This document shows positions 28,157 through 36,757 of a stretch of DNA of 64,000 nucleotides, one piece after another (position 1 is the first letter of the stretch; the number at the start of each line of letters is the position of its first letter). This DNA comes from Streptomyces sp. NRRL S-244 (GTDB taxonomy: Bacteria; Actinomycetota; Actinomycetes; Streptomycetales; Streptomycetaceae): positions 1-64,000 of the forward strand of contig NZ_JOCX01000015.1 of NCBI RefSeq assembly GCF_000717915.1, in the 5' to 3' direction. Made by a program: the position numbers and the translations under genes. The notes below the pieces were generated by a model, which did not search any database, was not told where the DNA came from, and was given only the letters and a program-made list of their open reading frames with translations.

Positions 28157-28680
28157 TCAGCAGGTCACGGTCAGCGCGAACGAGCTGTCCACCGGCGTGC
28201 CCTGTAGGTCGTAGCTCTGGATTCCCATGTCACCGTCCACGCCGTCGCTCGTGGTGAAGTGACGGGGCGTCCGGAAGAAGGTGGCGTTGCGCGAACAGAA
28301 CGCGATGCCGTGGTTGAACGTGAAGCCGTACTGACCGACCCCCTCGCGCCACACCCGGACCACGTCGGACGGGGCGGGCCTTCCTCGTTCCATTCGAGCG
28401 GCGTCTCGAAGAGGTGGCATTCACCGTCGAACTCGGTGAGGATCCGCACCGTCCCCGTGTACATGTTGGCGCAAGCACGAATGGCGACGGGGGCCGCCGA
28501 CGGCGTCGCGGCGTGAGCGGAACAGGTGGACCCCATCAGGCCGATCAGGGCTCCGGCGAAGCAGGCGGTGGCGCGTGTTCGGGAGATTCCCGTGGAGCTG
28601 CGGCGGTACGACGTCTCGGGAATGGGCCCACTCGTGGGCGCCGATGCACGGATCACCGGGGACTGCCGAATTTCTGCCAA
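28157..28680 (-). pseudogene. small secreted protein, disrupted by a frameshift
   Basis: Two overlapping frames join to make one sensible protein. The 5' frame (TTG at 28680 or GTG at 28656) encodes a signal peptide (ATACFAGALIGLMGSTCSAHA) and a mature start CANMYTGTVRILTEFDGECHLF. Near 28378-28400 the reading must shift to continue as VVRVWREGVGQYGFTFNHG, ending ALTVTC at 28157. One base is out of register in a run rich in G and C, so a sequencing error or a recent frameshift are both possible. The paired Cys suggest disulphides. Without the shift the product would be a truncated 100-residue protein. Family unknown. Confidence 0.72.
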
Positions 28681-28789
28681 ATCGCCTCAATGAGTGGCTT
28701 TCCCGTGCCGGAGCGGCGTGCTGAAGCAGTGCCCCGTACCCGCTCGGTATCCCTTGAGCGTCACGTGAGGCGAGGGAAGGCTGGAGTCG

Positions 28790-30661
28790 ATGGTCGGGCG
28801 AAGAAGATTCCTCATGGCCGGCGCCATGGGGGGTGCGGTCACGCTTTCGCGGGGTGTTCTGGGTACTCCGGCGAGTGCATCGGACGGCCACGGTCACGGG
28901 TCCGCGGACACCGTGATCCCCAAAACCCCTCCGCTGGCGAAGTACGTCGACCCGCTGCCCACGCCACTGACAGCCGTCCCGGATCCGTCCGTCTATCCGG
29001 GCGCCGACTACTACGAGATCACGATGCGCCAGGGCTCGTGGCGCTTCCACCGTGATCTCGGGCCGGCGACGGTGTGGGGTTACTGGGCCACGAACCCGCA
29101 CGATCCCCGCAAGGCCATCGGCATGGGGTATCTCGGGCCGACCATCAGCGTGAACAAAAACCACCCAACGGTCGTCAAGTACCGCAACAAGCTCCCGACC
29201 ACGCATCTGTTCCAGTTCGTGATCGACGGTATCCGCAACGGGAATCCCCAGCTCACCCCGATCCCCCCGCCTCCCTACAAGCCCCACATGCCTTTCCCGC
29301 GGAATGTCAACGTGTGGAACGTCGTACACCAGCACGGCGGTTTCACGGCGCCGCAGTCCGACGGCATGCCGCTGCATTCGTTCAGCCCGGACGGCATCCA
29401 CGCCGAGGCCTACACCACCCTGGACCCGAAGCGGGTCAAGCCCAACGAAGCGATCTGCGCCTACACCAACCACGAAGAATCGAGCATGCTGTGGTACCAC
29501 GACCACGGCATGGGGATGACCAGCGTCAACGTCTATGCGGGCCTTGCCGGTCTCTACCTCGTCCGTGACCCGGCGGACGAGCGGTTCGGGCTGCCGCAAG
29601 GCGAATTCGAAGTACCCCTCATCCTCCAGGACCGGACCTTCAACGCGGACGGTTCGCTCGCCTACACCATGACCCTCCAGCAGGGCGAGGACACCCCGGT
29701 CGTCAACGGAAAGGCGTATCCGTACCTGGCCGTGGAGCGGCGCCGCTACCGGCTGCGCATTCTCAACGCTTCCAACGAACGTTTCTGGCGCCTGAACTTC
29801 ACCGTTCCCACGGACGTGCTGCCCCAGCCCACACTGCCGTTCTGGCTGATCGGTACCGACGGCGGCTTCCGCGCTCCACTGCAGATGCTGAACTTCCTGA
29901 TCGGGCCTGCCGAGCGGTACGACCTGATCGTCGACTTCAGCAAGGTGCCCATGGGTACGGACGTCACGTTGACGAACTACAACGCGCCGGTCCACTTCCC
30001 GGGTGGCGACGGACCGGAAATCTCGGGAATCATGCGGTTCAAGGTCACCGAGCCCTTGTCCGGGGGCGGGGACAAGACGACCCCGCCCAAGGAACTCGGA
30101 CTACCGGCGGTCGAACCCATCAGGCCGAAACCGCACACCCGCCGGCGGGAATGGGTGCTGTACCAGCACAAGCTCTTCGGCACCATGACCTTCAACGCGG
30201 TGCCGTTCATGGAACCGTCAGAGGATTTCATCAAGGCGGGCTCGACCGAGATCTGGGAGTACATCAATCCCAACCACGACGCCCACCCGATGCATGTCCA
30301 CCTCGTCAACTTCCAGGTGCTGAACAGGCAGCCGATCGACGCGACCGCATACCAGGAGCAGTACGAGAAGTGGATTGACGGCGGCCGCAAGCCGGAGGAC
30401 AGGCCGGTGTTGGCGAACTACCTCACCGGGCCTCCGATTCCGCCGGACCCGGACGAGGCGCAGTCCAACAAGGACACGGTCAAGTCCTATCCGGAGACGG
30501 TGACCAGGATCATCATCCGGGAATTCGACCCGCCGACGGACACGATCGCGTCGATTCCGGGAAGCGGCACCGAATTCCCCGCGGAGTACGTCCACCACTG
30601 CCACATCCTCGAACACGAGGACGACGACCTGATGCGCCCCTGGACGATCGTCCGGGACTGA
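28790..30661 (+). CDS. Tat-exported multicopper oxidase (CotA/bilirubin oxidase/phenoxazinone synthase-like)
   Basis: Secreted copper oxidase of 623 residues. A twin-arginine signal (VGRRRFLMAGAMGGAV) starts at the ATG. All four copper-ligand blocks are present: HQHGG, WYHDHGMG, HPMHVHLVNFQ and HHCHILEHEDDDLM, the last with the Cys-His pathway and the axial Met of the type 1 site. The long inter-domain segments fit the three-domain CotA/phenoxazinone synthase branch rather than two-domain small laccases. Likely substrates are phenols, bilirubin-like compounds or metal ions. It stands alone. Confidence 0.94.
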   Translation: MVGRRRFLMAGAMGGAVTLSRGVLGTPASASDGHGHGSADTVIPKTPPLAKYVDPLPTPLTAVPDPSVYPGADYYEITMRQGSWRFHRDLGPATVWGYWATNPHDPRKAIGMGYLGPTISVNKNHPTVVKYRNKLPTTHLFQFVIDGIRNGNPQLTPIPPPPYKPHMPFPRNVNVWNVVHQHGGFTAPQSDGMPLHSFSPDGIHAEAYTTLDPKRVKPNEAICAYTNHEESSMLWYHDHGMGMTSVNVYAGLAGLYLVRDPADERFGLPQGEFEVPLILQDRTFNADGSLAYTMTLQQGEDTPVVNGKAYPYLAVERRRYRLRILNASNERFWRLNFTVPTDVLPQPTLPFWLIGTDGGFRAPLQMLNFLIGPAERYDLIVDFSKVPMGTDVTLTNYNAPVHFPGGDGPEISGIMRFKVTEPLSGGGDKTTPPKELGLPAVEPIRPKPHTRRREWVLYQHKLFGTMTFNAVPFMEPSEDFIKAGSTEIWEYINPNHDAHPMHVHLVNFQVLNRQPIDATAYQEQYEKWIDGGRKPEDRPVLANYLTGPPIPPDPDEAQSNKDTVKSYPETVTRIIIREFDPPTDTIASIPGSGTEFPAEYVHHCHILEHEDDDLMRPWTIVRD

Positions 30662-30716
30662 CCCGATGGATGGGCGGCGCCCGACGTCGGCGCGATCTTC
30701 GCCGACCGGGCGCCGA

Positions 30717-31247
30717 TCAGGTCCTGCCCTTGGGACAGTGCCGCTCCATGAAGGCGAGAAACGCCTGCGCCCTCGCCGCCATCCCCCGTGCCGTTTGGAC
30801 TTGACTGGATGTCAACTTCAGTGCGTCGCCGATCCGTTCGGCGTTCCAGCCCATGCGGAACAGGCTGTGCACCACGGCGGGCCGCAGGGCTTGGACCACC
30901 TCCGGCTCCTCCCCCGACACCACGGCCCGGGCCAGCTCCGCACCCTGATCCATGCGCGCCAGCTGCACCCTCATCCGGCGCCGCTCGAGCGGCGTGGTGC
31001 CGCCCCAGATGCCGTCGCTCTCGTCCGAACGGACGGCTATGGCAAGGCACTCCTCGCGGACCGGGCAGCCGGCGCACAACTCCTTGGCGGCCGTGATCTG
31101 AGGCTCGCTCAACGGCACGCCGTACGCCGGGAAGAACAGGGCCGGGTCGGCGTTCCGGCACGCCGGCGCGGACAGCCCGGGCAAGACCGGTGTGGCGCTC
31201 GCCTCGATCGCGCTCCGACCACGCTGGACGACAACCGGACGTATCAC
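30717..31247 (-). CDS. WhiB-family transcriptional regulator
   Basis: Iron-sulphur cluster regulator of 176 residues, longer than most WhiB proteins. The four cluster Cys are visible: one in APACRNADPALFFP and three in LCAGCPVREEC (Cx2Cx5C). The family turn DGIWGGTTPLERR follows. A C-terminal extension of about 80 residues carries a helical AERIGDALKLTSSQVQTARGM segment that may add DNA or partner binding. The GTG start follows AGGGGAT. It lies 112 bases downstream of the MFS exporter on the same strand and may be co-transcribed. Confidence 0.93.
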   Translation of the reverse strand: MIRPVVVQRGRSAIEASATPVLPGLSAPACRNADPALFFPAYGVPLSEPQITAAKELCAGCPVREECLAIAVRSDESDGIWGGTTPLERRRMRVQLARMDQGAELARAVVSGEEPEVVQALRPAVVHSLFRMGWNAERIGDALKLTSSQVQTARGMAARAQAFLAFMERHCPKGRT

Positions 31248-31359
31248 AGTGGATCCCCTATCGGTTCGATCGCGTCAGGGAAGCTCCCTACACAGGAAAC
31301 GTCGGATATCCGGCAGGAGTTCAGAACACTCGCTTTCGTGGCCGACGGCGCCGGCTTCG

Positions 31360-32595
31360 CTACTGAGCGTCGACGGCCGGCGGCCGGTCCGGACCGAGCC
31401 CGGAACAGGCCCGGGAAGCGAGGGTGATGGCAACGGAGACCGCCGCCAGAGCAGCGATCGCGGCGCCGGGGGTGAGGTACGTGGCGACGCCGCCACCGAT
31501 GGCGGCTCCGATGCCCTGCCACGTCATCCGGCCGGCGGATTCGACACCCTGGACCTGGCCGCGGACCGGATCGGGAGTCAGCGCGAGAAGCTGCTCCTGA
31601 AGCGGCAGGGTCGCGGCGAACCCGGCGCCGGAGAAGAACACCGCCGCCATCACCACCGGCACGGGCGGATGGAAGGCGAAGAGCAGGTACGGGGTGGCGA
31701 GCAGCAGCCGCAAGGCGAAAGCGCAGCGGTGCCGCCGGGCTGCGGTGAGCAGTCGTCCGACCGCCAGGTCTCCGAGCAGCATGCCGGCCGATCCTGCGGC
31801 CAGGAAGGCGCCCGCGTGCCCGGGCGCGTAGGAGATGAACAGGGCCTCACAGCCGACGATCAGCCCGTTGGGCACCCACAGGTTCAGCAGGAGCACCCGC
31901 TGGCGCTTCCGGGAGAAGAGCGCGATGTTCGTCGTCCAGGTCTGGCGCAGTCCGGGCCGGCGGGCCAGCCGGATGGAGCGTTCCCTGATCGTCGCGGCCA
32001 CGACGCCGAGGCCGAGTCCGGTCAGGGCGGCGGCGATGACGAAGACCTCCCCCGGGCTGAGGTGGCGCAGCAGTACGGCGCCGACGGCGTAGCCGAGGAT
32101 GGCCGTACCGCCCGAGGTGATGTTCATCAGCGAACGTGCCAGTGCGTAGGTGGAGGCCGGCACCACTTCGGCGATCAGTCCCATCCGGGTTCCGGTGCCC
32201 AGGGATTGGAAGAAGCCCAGCACCAGGAGAAGGCCGAACCGGGCGGCCAGCGGCAACCCCGGAACCGCTTGCGCGGCAACGCCCACCAGCGAGGCGCCCT
32301 GGAGGGCGACCAGGGTCCGGCGGGGGCGGTTCCCGTCGGCGACCGACATGAGCGTCAGGGCGCCGAGCACCGTCGCGAAGGTGGCGCCGTGCATGCTCAC
32401 GGCGGTCAGGAAGGGTGATGCGGTCTGCTGATCGACCAGCGTGCCGAGCGCAAAGCCCGACAGGGTGCTCGCGGCGACGGTCAGCGTGAAGCCGGCGTAC
32501 AGGCCGGCGAACTCGCGGTTGCGGAGCAAGGAGCGGTATCCGGTGGCGGGTGGGGTGGTGGGCGGGGTGGCGGGTTCGGCAGTGGAAGAAGGCAT
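31360..32595 (-). CDS. MFS efflux transporter behind a terminator-like leader
   Basis: Major facilitator exporter of 411 residues with about 12 helices. The ATG at 32595 has its ribosome site (GGAGG) 8 bases upstream, inside the 3' arm of a hairpin. The segment SVADGNRPRRTLV matches the MFS loop 2-3 motif and RERSIRLARRPGLRQTW is the central loop. It belongs with actinobacterial drug exporters; the substrate cannot be read by eye. Its expression is probably governed by the leader at 32597-32635. Confidence 0.92.
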   Translation of the reverse strand: MPSSTAEPATPPTTPPATGYRSLLRNREFAGLYAGFTLTVAASTLSGFALGTLVDQQTASPFLTAVSMHGATFATVLGALTLMSVADGNRPRRTLVALQGASLVGVAAQAVPGLPLAARFGLLLVLGFFQSLGTGTRMGLIAEVVPASTYALARSLMNITSGGTAILGYAVGAVLLRHLSPGEVFVIAAALTGLGLGVVAATIRERSIRLARRPGLRQTWTTNIALFSRKRQRVLLLNLWVPNGLIVGCEALFISYAPGHAGAFLAAGSAGMLLGDLAVGRLLTAARRHRCAFALRLLLATPYLLFAFHPPVPVVMAAVFFSGAGFAATLPLQEQLLALTPDPVRGQVQGVESAGRMTWQGIGAAIGGGVATYLTPGAAIAALAAVSVAITLASRACSGLGPDRPPAVDAQ

Positions 32596-32596
32596 G

Positions 32597-32635
32597 AAAA
32601 AAGCCTCCGGACACACCCGCTGGGGTGCCGAAGGC
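32597..32635 (-). promoter_or_regulatory. leader hairpin: intrinsic terminator that also hides the ribosome site
   Basis: On the minus strand the arms GCCTTCGG (32635-32628) and CCGGAGGC (32610-32603) pair, extended inward by CACCC with GGGTG, loop CAGC and a three-base TGT bulge. Six T (32602-32597) follow at once, a classic intrinsic terminator and rare in Streptomyces. The GGAGG of the exporter gene is in the 3' arm, so the same fold blocks translation. Confidence 0.82.
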
Positions 32636-32645
32636 GAACGCGATC

Positions 32646-32651
32646 ATTGTA
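32646..32651 (-). promoter_or_regulatory. candidate -10 element of the MFS exporter
   Basis: TACAAT on the minus strand, about 11 bases before the leader hairpin. No good -35 is seen at the usual spacing. If used, transcription would start about 4 bases before the hairpin, leaving no room for an upstream peptide. Confidence 0.5.
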
Positions 32652-32685
32652 GCAGGCGGCGTACGGGCCGATGAGGGGCGGGAAA

Positions 32686-32714
32686 TTGACATCCGCAGGG
32701 CTCGCGAATTACCT
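32686..32714 (+). promoter_or_regulatory. candidate promoter of the maleylpyruvate isomerase-like gene
   Basis: A perfect -35 TTGACA (32686-32691), 17 bases, then TTACCT (32709-32714). It is back to back with the exporter promoter and about 85 bases before the start codon. Confidence 0.55.
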
Positions 32715-32798
32715 TCGCCATTACTTCAGGGTGTCAACCATCTACATCCTTAAGCATCCTTTCCACCCGGGCAGCACCATCAGACGAAGGGCCCACCC

Positions 32799-33572
32799 AT
32801 GAACCCCGCCCAGCACGGAGCGGCCGTGGCCGCCGAGGCCGCCGGATTCGTCGCCACGGTCAAGGCTGCGGACCTCTCCACCCCGGTGCCGACCTGCCCC
32901 GGCTGGACCCTCGCGGACCTCACCCAGCACGTCGGCAGCGTGCACCGCTGGTTCACCGAGCTGCTCCGCCGGCGCATCCAGCAGCCGCCGACCAGCCGCG
33001 AGGTGGACCTGCGCCTGCCGCAGGACCGCGACGGCCTCCCGGACTGGCTGGCCGCGAGCGCCGCGGAGGCCGCCGAGGTGTTCGCCGCCACCGACCTGGA
33101 GGCGCCGATGTGGGCCTGGGGAGTCGACCAGCACGCCCGGTTCTGGGTCCGGCGCATGCTCTTCGAGACCCTCGTCCACCGGGCCGACGCGGAGATCGCA
33201 CTCGGGATCCCGCCGCACATCGACCGCGCGCTGGCGGTCGACGGCATCGACGAGTTCCTCACCAACCTGCCGTTCGCGTCCCCGTTCGCGCCGCTGACCG
33301 CCCAACTGCGCGCCCCTGACCGGACCATTCGCTTCAGCTGCACGGACGGCGAGGGGGAGGGCGACGGCGACTGGCTGGTCGGCTTGCGCCCGGACGGCTT
33401 CGCACTCGTCGCCGACCACGCCGAGACCCGTACGGCGGACGCCACCGTACGGGGAGCGGCCGCCGATCTGCTCCTGCTCCTCTACGGCCGCCTGGACCGC
33501 CAGAGTGACGCCTTCCGCCTGCTCGGCGACCAGGACCTGCTCACCCACTGGTTCACCCACTCGGCCTTCTAG
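32799..33572 (+). CDS. maleylpyruvate isomerase family mycothiol-dependent enzyme
   Basis: A 257-residue protein of the DinB-like mycothiol-dependent family. The ATG follows GAAGGG. The N-terminal half has the metal-binding His in LADLTQHVGSVHRWF and a second in FETLVHRADAE; CPGWTLADL is the typical opening. The C-terminal half is a sterol-carrier-like domain. Such enzymes isomerise maleylpyruvate or serve in mycothiol-linked detoxification; the exact reaction is unknown. It diverges from the MFS exporter. Confidence 0.91.
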   Translation: MNPAQHGAAVAAEAAGFVATVKAADLSTPVPTCPGWTLADLTQHVGSVHRWFTELLRRRIQQPPTSREVDLRLPQDRDGLPDWLAASAAEAAEVFAATDLEAPMWAWGVDQHARFWVRRMLFETLVHRADAEIALGIPPHIDRALAVDGIDEFLTNLPFASPFAPLTAQLRAPDRTIRFSCTDGEGEGDGDWLVGLRPDGFALVADHAETRTADATVRGAAADLLLLLYGRLDRQSDAFRLLGDQDLLTHWFTHSAF

Positions 33573-33695
33573 CGTTTTCGTCACGCCGGTCGCGGTGACC
33601 GGCCCGCGGCTCATCCCTGAGCGCGGGCCGGGCTCCGGCCGAGTGGGTGGACCCGGCGGACCGGGTGGACCGCGTGGACCGGGTGGACTTGGTCG

Positions 33696-34223
33696 TCAGA
33701 TCCCGAAGGGGTCCGCGTAGCGGACGGTGCCGCTCGGCAGCGGGTGGGCCTCGTCGAGCGTGAGGGCCATCATGGCCTCGTCCGGGACCTCGATGCTCAG
33801 GCCGATGCCGTGAGCGGAAGCGCGGGTGAAACCGAACCGCGGGTAGTACGCCGGGTGTCCGAGGACGGTGACGTAGCGCTCGCCCATGTCCTTGGCCGCC
33901 CGCAGAGCCGCGCGGACGGCGGCGGAGCCGGCGCCGGTCTTCTGGTACTCGGGCAGTACGGCGACGGGGGCCAGGCACAGGGCCGGGGTGTCGCCGATGT
34001 GGCAGCGGGTCAGCAGTGCGTGACCGACGGGCTCGCCGTCCCCGTCCCCGCCCGCGTCGGCGGAGACGATGGACAGGCCGTCGATCCACGAGGAGTCGGT
34101 GCGCAAGGCGTCGACGAGGTCGGCCTCGAGCGGAGTGTCGAACGCGGCGAGGTTGACGGCACGGATGGCGGGGACGTCCGCGCGGGTCTCGGCGCGGGTG
34201 ATCCAGCTGCTGTGGGTACGCAT
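33696..34223 (-). CDS. GNAT family N-acetyltransferase (YhbS-like)
   Basis: A 175-residue acetyltransferase of the GNAT fold. The acetyl-CoA loop region is APVAVLPEYQKTGAGSAAVRAALRAAKDMG, followed by VTVLGHPAYYPRFGFTRA, the typical YhbS C-terminal strand-helix. The ATG at 34223 starts the protein; weak AGGAAA lies upstream. Substrate unknown. It converges on the maleylpyruvate isomerase-like gene. Confidence 0.9.
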   Translation of the reverse strand: MRTHSSWITRAETRADVPAIRAVNLAAFDTPLEADLVDALRTDSSWIDGLSIVSADAGGDGDGEPVGHALLTRCHIGDTPALCLAPVAVLPEYQKTGAGSAAVRAALRAAKDMGERYVTVLGHPAYYPRFGFTRASAHGIGLSIEVPDEAMMALTLDEAHPLPSGTVRYADPFGI

Positions 34224-34594
34224 GAGGGATGGATTCCGTTTCCTGGTCGGTTCGTAGGGGGATGTCCTCGCAAGCTCACGCTCTCGCGCGGGAGGCGGGC
34301 AAGCGATTTCCTCCGCCTCCCGGTCGAACCCACCGGTTCCGGCCAAACCTCCCTTCCCGGGATCCCCGGAACGCGGCCAGCGCCCGAAACGATCAGCCGT
34401 CAGGGCGGAAGCGACGGTGCCGGCAGGTCGGCCAGATCCGGCTGCTCCGCCCTCCGCGCTGCTGTGTACTCACTCCCTCCAGTTCCCCGGACAGCTGAAC
34501 GGCGCCTCCCCCGACCTCGGGCGGAGGGCTGCGCCGCCATGCCTCGTACCGGGTGAACCGGGTTCCCTCACAGCCGAGTTGGAGGAGCCGCAGC
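34224..34594. other. intergenic region between the GNAT and the ABC transporter
   Basis: About 370 bases with divergent genes on both sides, so it should hold two promoters; none is convincing by eye. An 89-codon plus-strand frame (34229-34498) is Arg/Pro-rich without a ribosome site and does not look coding. No RiPP-like precursor was found here. Confidence 0.4.
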
Positions 34595-36532
34595 ATGACC
34601 CGCACGACCCGGAAGAAGAAGAACGTCCTCGCGACGGCGACAGAAACGGCGACGGACGCCGAGAAGCCGAAGGCCACCGCGCTGCCCGCGCTGCCCGCGC
34701 CGCCGGAGTTCACGTTCACCTGGGGCCAGCACAGCAAGGCCATGGAACGGCTGACGCTCGGACAGATGGCCCGCCGCGTGCCCGCCGCCCTCGTGCAGAC
34801 CGCGCAGCTGGCCTGGGCGGTGAACCGCACCGCGTTCCTGTGGCTCGTATGCGCCCAGCTCCTGGGCGGGGTGTGCACCGCCGCCGCCCTCACCGCGGTG
34901 TCCCGGGCCATGGGCCCGCTCCTGGCCGGCGGCAGCGCCGGGCAGCGGATCGCCGGCGCCACCTGGCCCCTGGTCGCCGCGGCGGCCATGACGGCCCTGG
35001 GGGCGCTGGCCTCCATCGCCTCCGGAAGCGCCGCCCGGCGCCTGAACCCCGGCATGTCCACGATCGCCGACCTGGCCATGGTCGACGCCCACATGGACGT
35101 CGAGCTGGCCGCCTACGACGCACCCGACTTCACCGAGCGCTCCGAGGCTGCCGAAACCGGATCCGCCCGCTCCGCCATGCTGCTCCAGGACGCGCTCGGC
35201 TTCACCGGCGGGCTGATCGACATGGTCGCCGTGGCGTCCGTACTGTCCCTGGTCCACCCGCTGCTCCTGCCGCTCCTGCTGCTGTCGGTGATCCCCCGGG
35301 GCCTCGGCTCGGTCTTCGCCGCCCGCCTCGACTACCGCCTCCACAACGAGACGGTCGCCTCCCGCAACATCCGCCACATGATGCGCTGGCATCTCACCAC
35401 CCCCAAGTTGGCCGACGAGCTCCGGGGCAACAGCATGAGGACGTACGCGCACCACTGGTACGCGGCCGTCTGCGAGCGGATCGACTCCAAGATGGTCGGC
35501 TCCGCCCCGCGCTACCTCGCCGTCTACCTCACCGCGGCCGCCGTGTCCGGCCTGTTCATCGTCCTGACCTGGATGTCCCTCGGCGCCCTGGTGATCGGCG
35601 GCTACATGGCGGTCGGCGCGGCCGGTACCGCCATCGTCGCCATGCGCACGTCCACGGCGGCCCTGTCCCAGCTCGTCGTCTACGGGGCGGCGATGTTCCA
35701 GCACGCCCTCTACCTCGGCGACTACGGCGCCTTCATCGCGCAGTCGGCCGAGCAGTCCGCACCGCGCGGGGCGCAGGTGCTGGAGGCTCCGCAGAAGATC
35801 CGGCTGGAGGGGGCCTCGTACACGTACCCGGGCAAGGACACCCCGGCACTCGGCCCGGTCGACCTCACCGTGAACCGCGGGGAGGTCATCGCCCTCGTCG
35901 GGGAGAACGGCGCAGGCAAGTCGACCTTCATCCGGCTCCTGACGGCGCTGACGACCCCGACGGCCGGGAGCGTGTCGTGGGACGGCGTGCCGACCGCCGA
36001 CGCCGACCAGCGGTCGGCGTGGACCCATGTCGGGCTCGTCACCCAGTCGTACGGGTACTGGCCCTTCTCGACCCGGGAGAACATCACCCTCGGGCAGCCC
36101 GACGCGCGAGGTGAGGACGCCGTGTGGGAGGCCCTGGCCGCCGTCGGCATGAAGGAGGCGGTGGAGGAGTTCCCCGACGGTCTGGACACGCTGCTGGCCC
36201 GCTCCCTGTACGGCGGCCACGAGCCCTCCGGCGGCCAGTGGCAGCGGCTCGCCTGCGGCCGGGCCTTCCACCGGCGGCCCGCACTCCTCGTCATGGACGA
36301 GCCCACCTCGGCGATGGATCCGCGCGGGGAGCACATGGTCTTCTCCGGGCTGCGGGACATGAAGGACGGACGGATCACGGTGATCGTCACGCACCGGATG
36401 GAGAACTGCCGCCTCGCCGACCGGATCATCGTCCTCGACGCCGGCCTGATCACGGAGCAGGGCACGTACGAGGAACTGGTCCGGCTGGACGGCTCGTTCG
36501 CCGAGCTCGTACGTCTCTCCCAGGACCGGTAA
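34595..36532 (+). CDS. ABC transporter, fused permease-ATPase (half-transporter)
   Basis: Exporter half-transporter of 645 residues. GGAGGAG precedes the ATG. About 45 charged, Ala/Pro-rich residues precede a six-helix membrane domain (about 70-370). The ATPase domain follows with GENGAGKST (Walker A), PSGGQWQRLACG in the signature position, VMDEPTSAMD (Walker B) and IVTHR (switch His). The signature starts PSGGQ rather than LSGGQ. Relatives export peptides, lantibiotic-type RiPPs or lipids. It presumably works as a homodimer; no precursor or modification enzyme is nearby. Confidence 0.92.
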   Translation: MTRTTRKKKNVLATATETATDAEKPKATALPALPAPPEFTFTWGQHSKAMERLTLGQMARRVPAALVQTAQLAWAVNRTAFLWLVCAQLLGGVCTAAALTAVSRAMGPLLAGGSAGQRIAGATWPLVAAAAMTALGALASIASGSAARRLNPGMSTIADLAMVDAHMDVELAAYDAPDFTERSEAAETGSARSAMLLQDALGFTGGLIDMVAVASVLSLVHPLLLPLLLLSVIPRGLGSVFAARLDYRLHNETVASRNIRHMMRWHLTTPKLADELRGNSMRTYAHHWYAAVCERIDSKMVGSAPRYLAVYLTAAAVSGLFIVLTWMSLGALVIGGYMAVGAAGTAIVAMRTSTAALSQLVVYGAAMFQHALYLGDYGAFIAQSAEQSAPRGAQVLEAPQKIRLEGASYTYPGKDTPALGPVDLTVNRGEVIALVGENGAGKSTFIRLLTALTTPTAGSVSWDGVPTADADQRSAWTHVGLVTQSYGYWPFSTRENITLGQPDARGEDAVWEALAAVGMKEAVEEFPDGLDTLLARSLYGGHEPSGGQWQRLACGRAFHRRPALLVMDEPTSAMDPRGEHMVFSGLRDMKDGRITVIVTHRMENCRLADRIIVLDAGLITEQGTYEELVRLDGSFAELVRLSQDR

Positions 36533-36540
36533 ACCGTACG

Positions 36541-36612
36541 GGCGGCCGCAATGGCCGGCTCATGGCACGCGGCACGCGGGAGACGCCGCCGGCCGAGCCG
36601 CATGCGGCCGCC
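36541..36612 (+). terminator. imperfect hairpin after the ABC transporter
   Basis: GGCGGCCGCA near 36541 pairs with TGCGGCCGCC near 36603-36612, with further pairing of CGGCTC and GAGCCG. It starts 9 bases after the stop codon. Confidence 0.6.
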
Positions 36613-36757
36613 CTCGCCGGGCGGCCGGTTCTCCCGGTTGCATGCCATCTGACCTGGCGTTTCTCTTGATCAAGTCGCCCGTTCGGGCGAGGCGCCGCTA
36701 GCATCGGATCCGTTCGAGCCACGTGGGGGAATCCGTTCCAGACGGGAGTCCGACCTG

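Noticed and set aside
32600..32692. Possible upstream peptide (starting IAFAFGTPAGVSGGFFH) in the MFS leader
   Set aside because: Its ATG overlaps the -10 element, it has no ribosome site and the frame does not stop before the exporter gene, so it is unlikely to be a regulatory peptide.
34229..34498. Possible small peptide gene next to the ABC transporter (RiPP precursor)
   Set aside because: Arg/Pro-rich, no ribosome site, no leader-core pattern.
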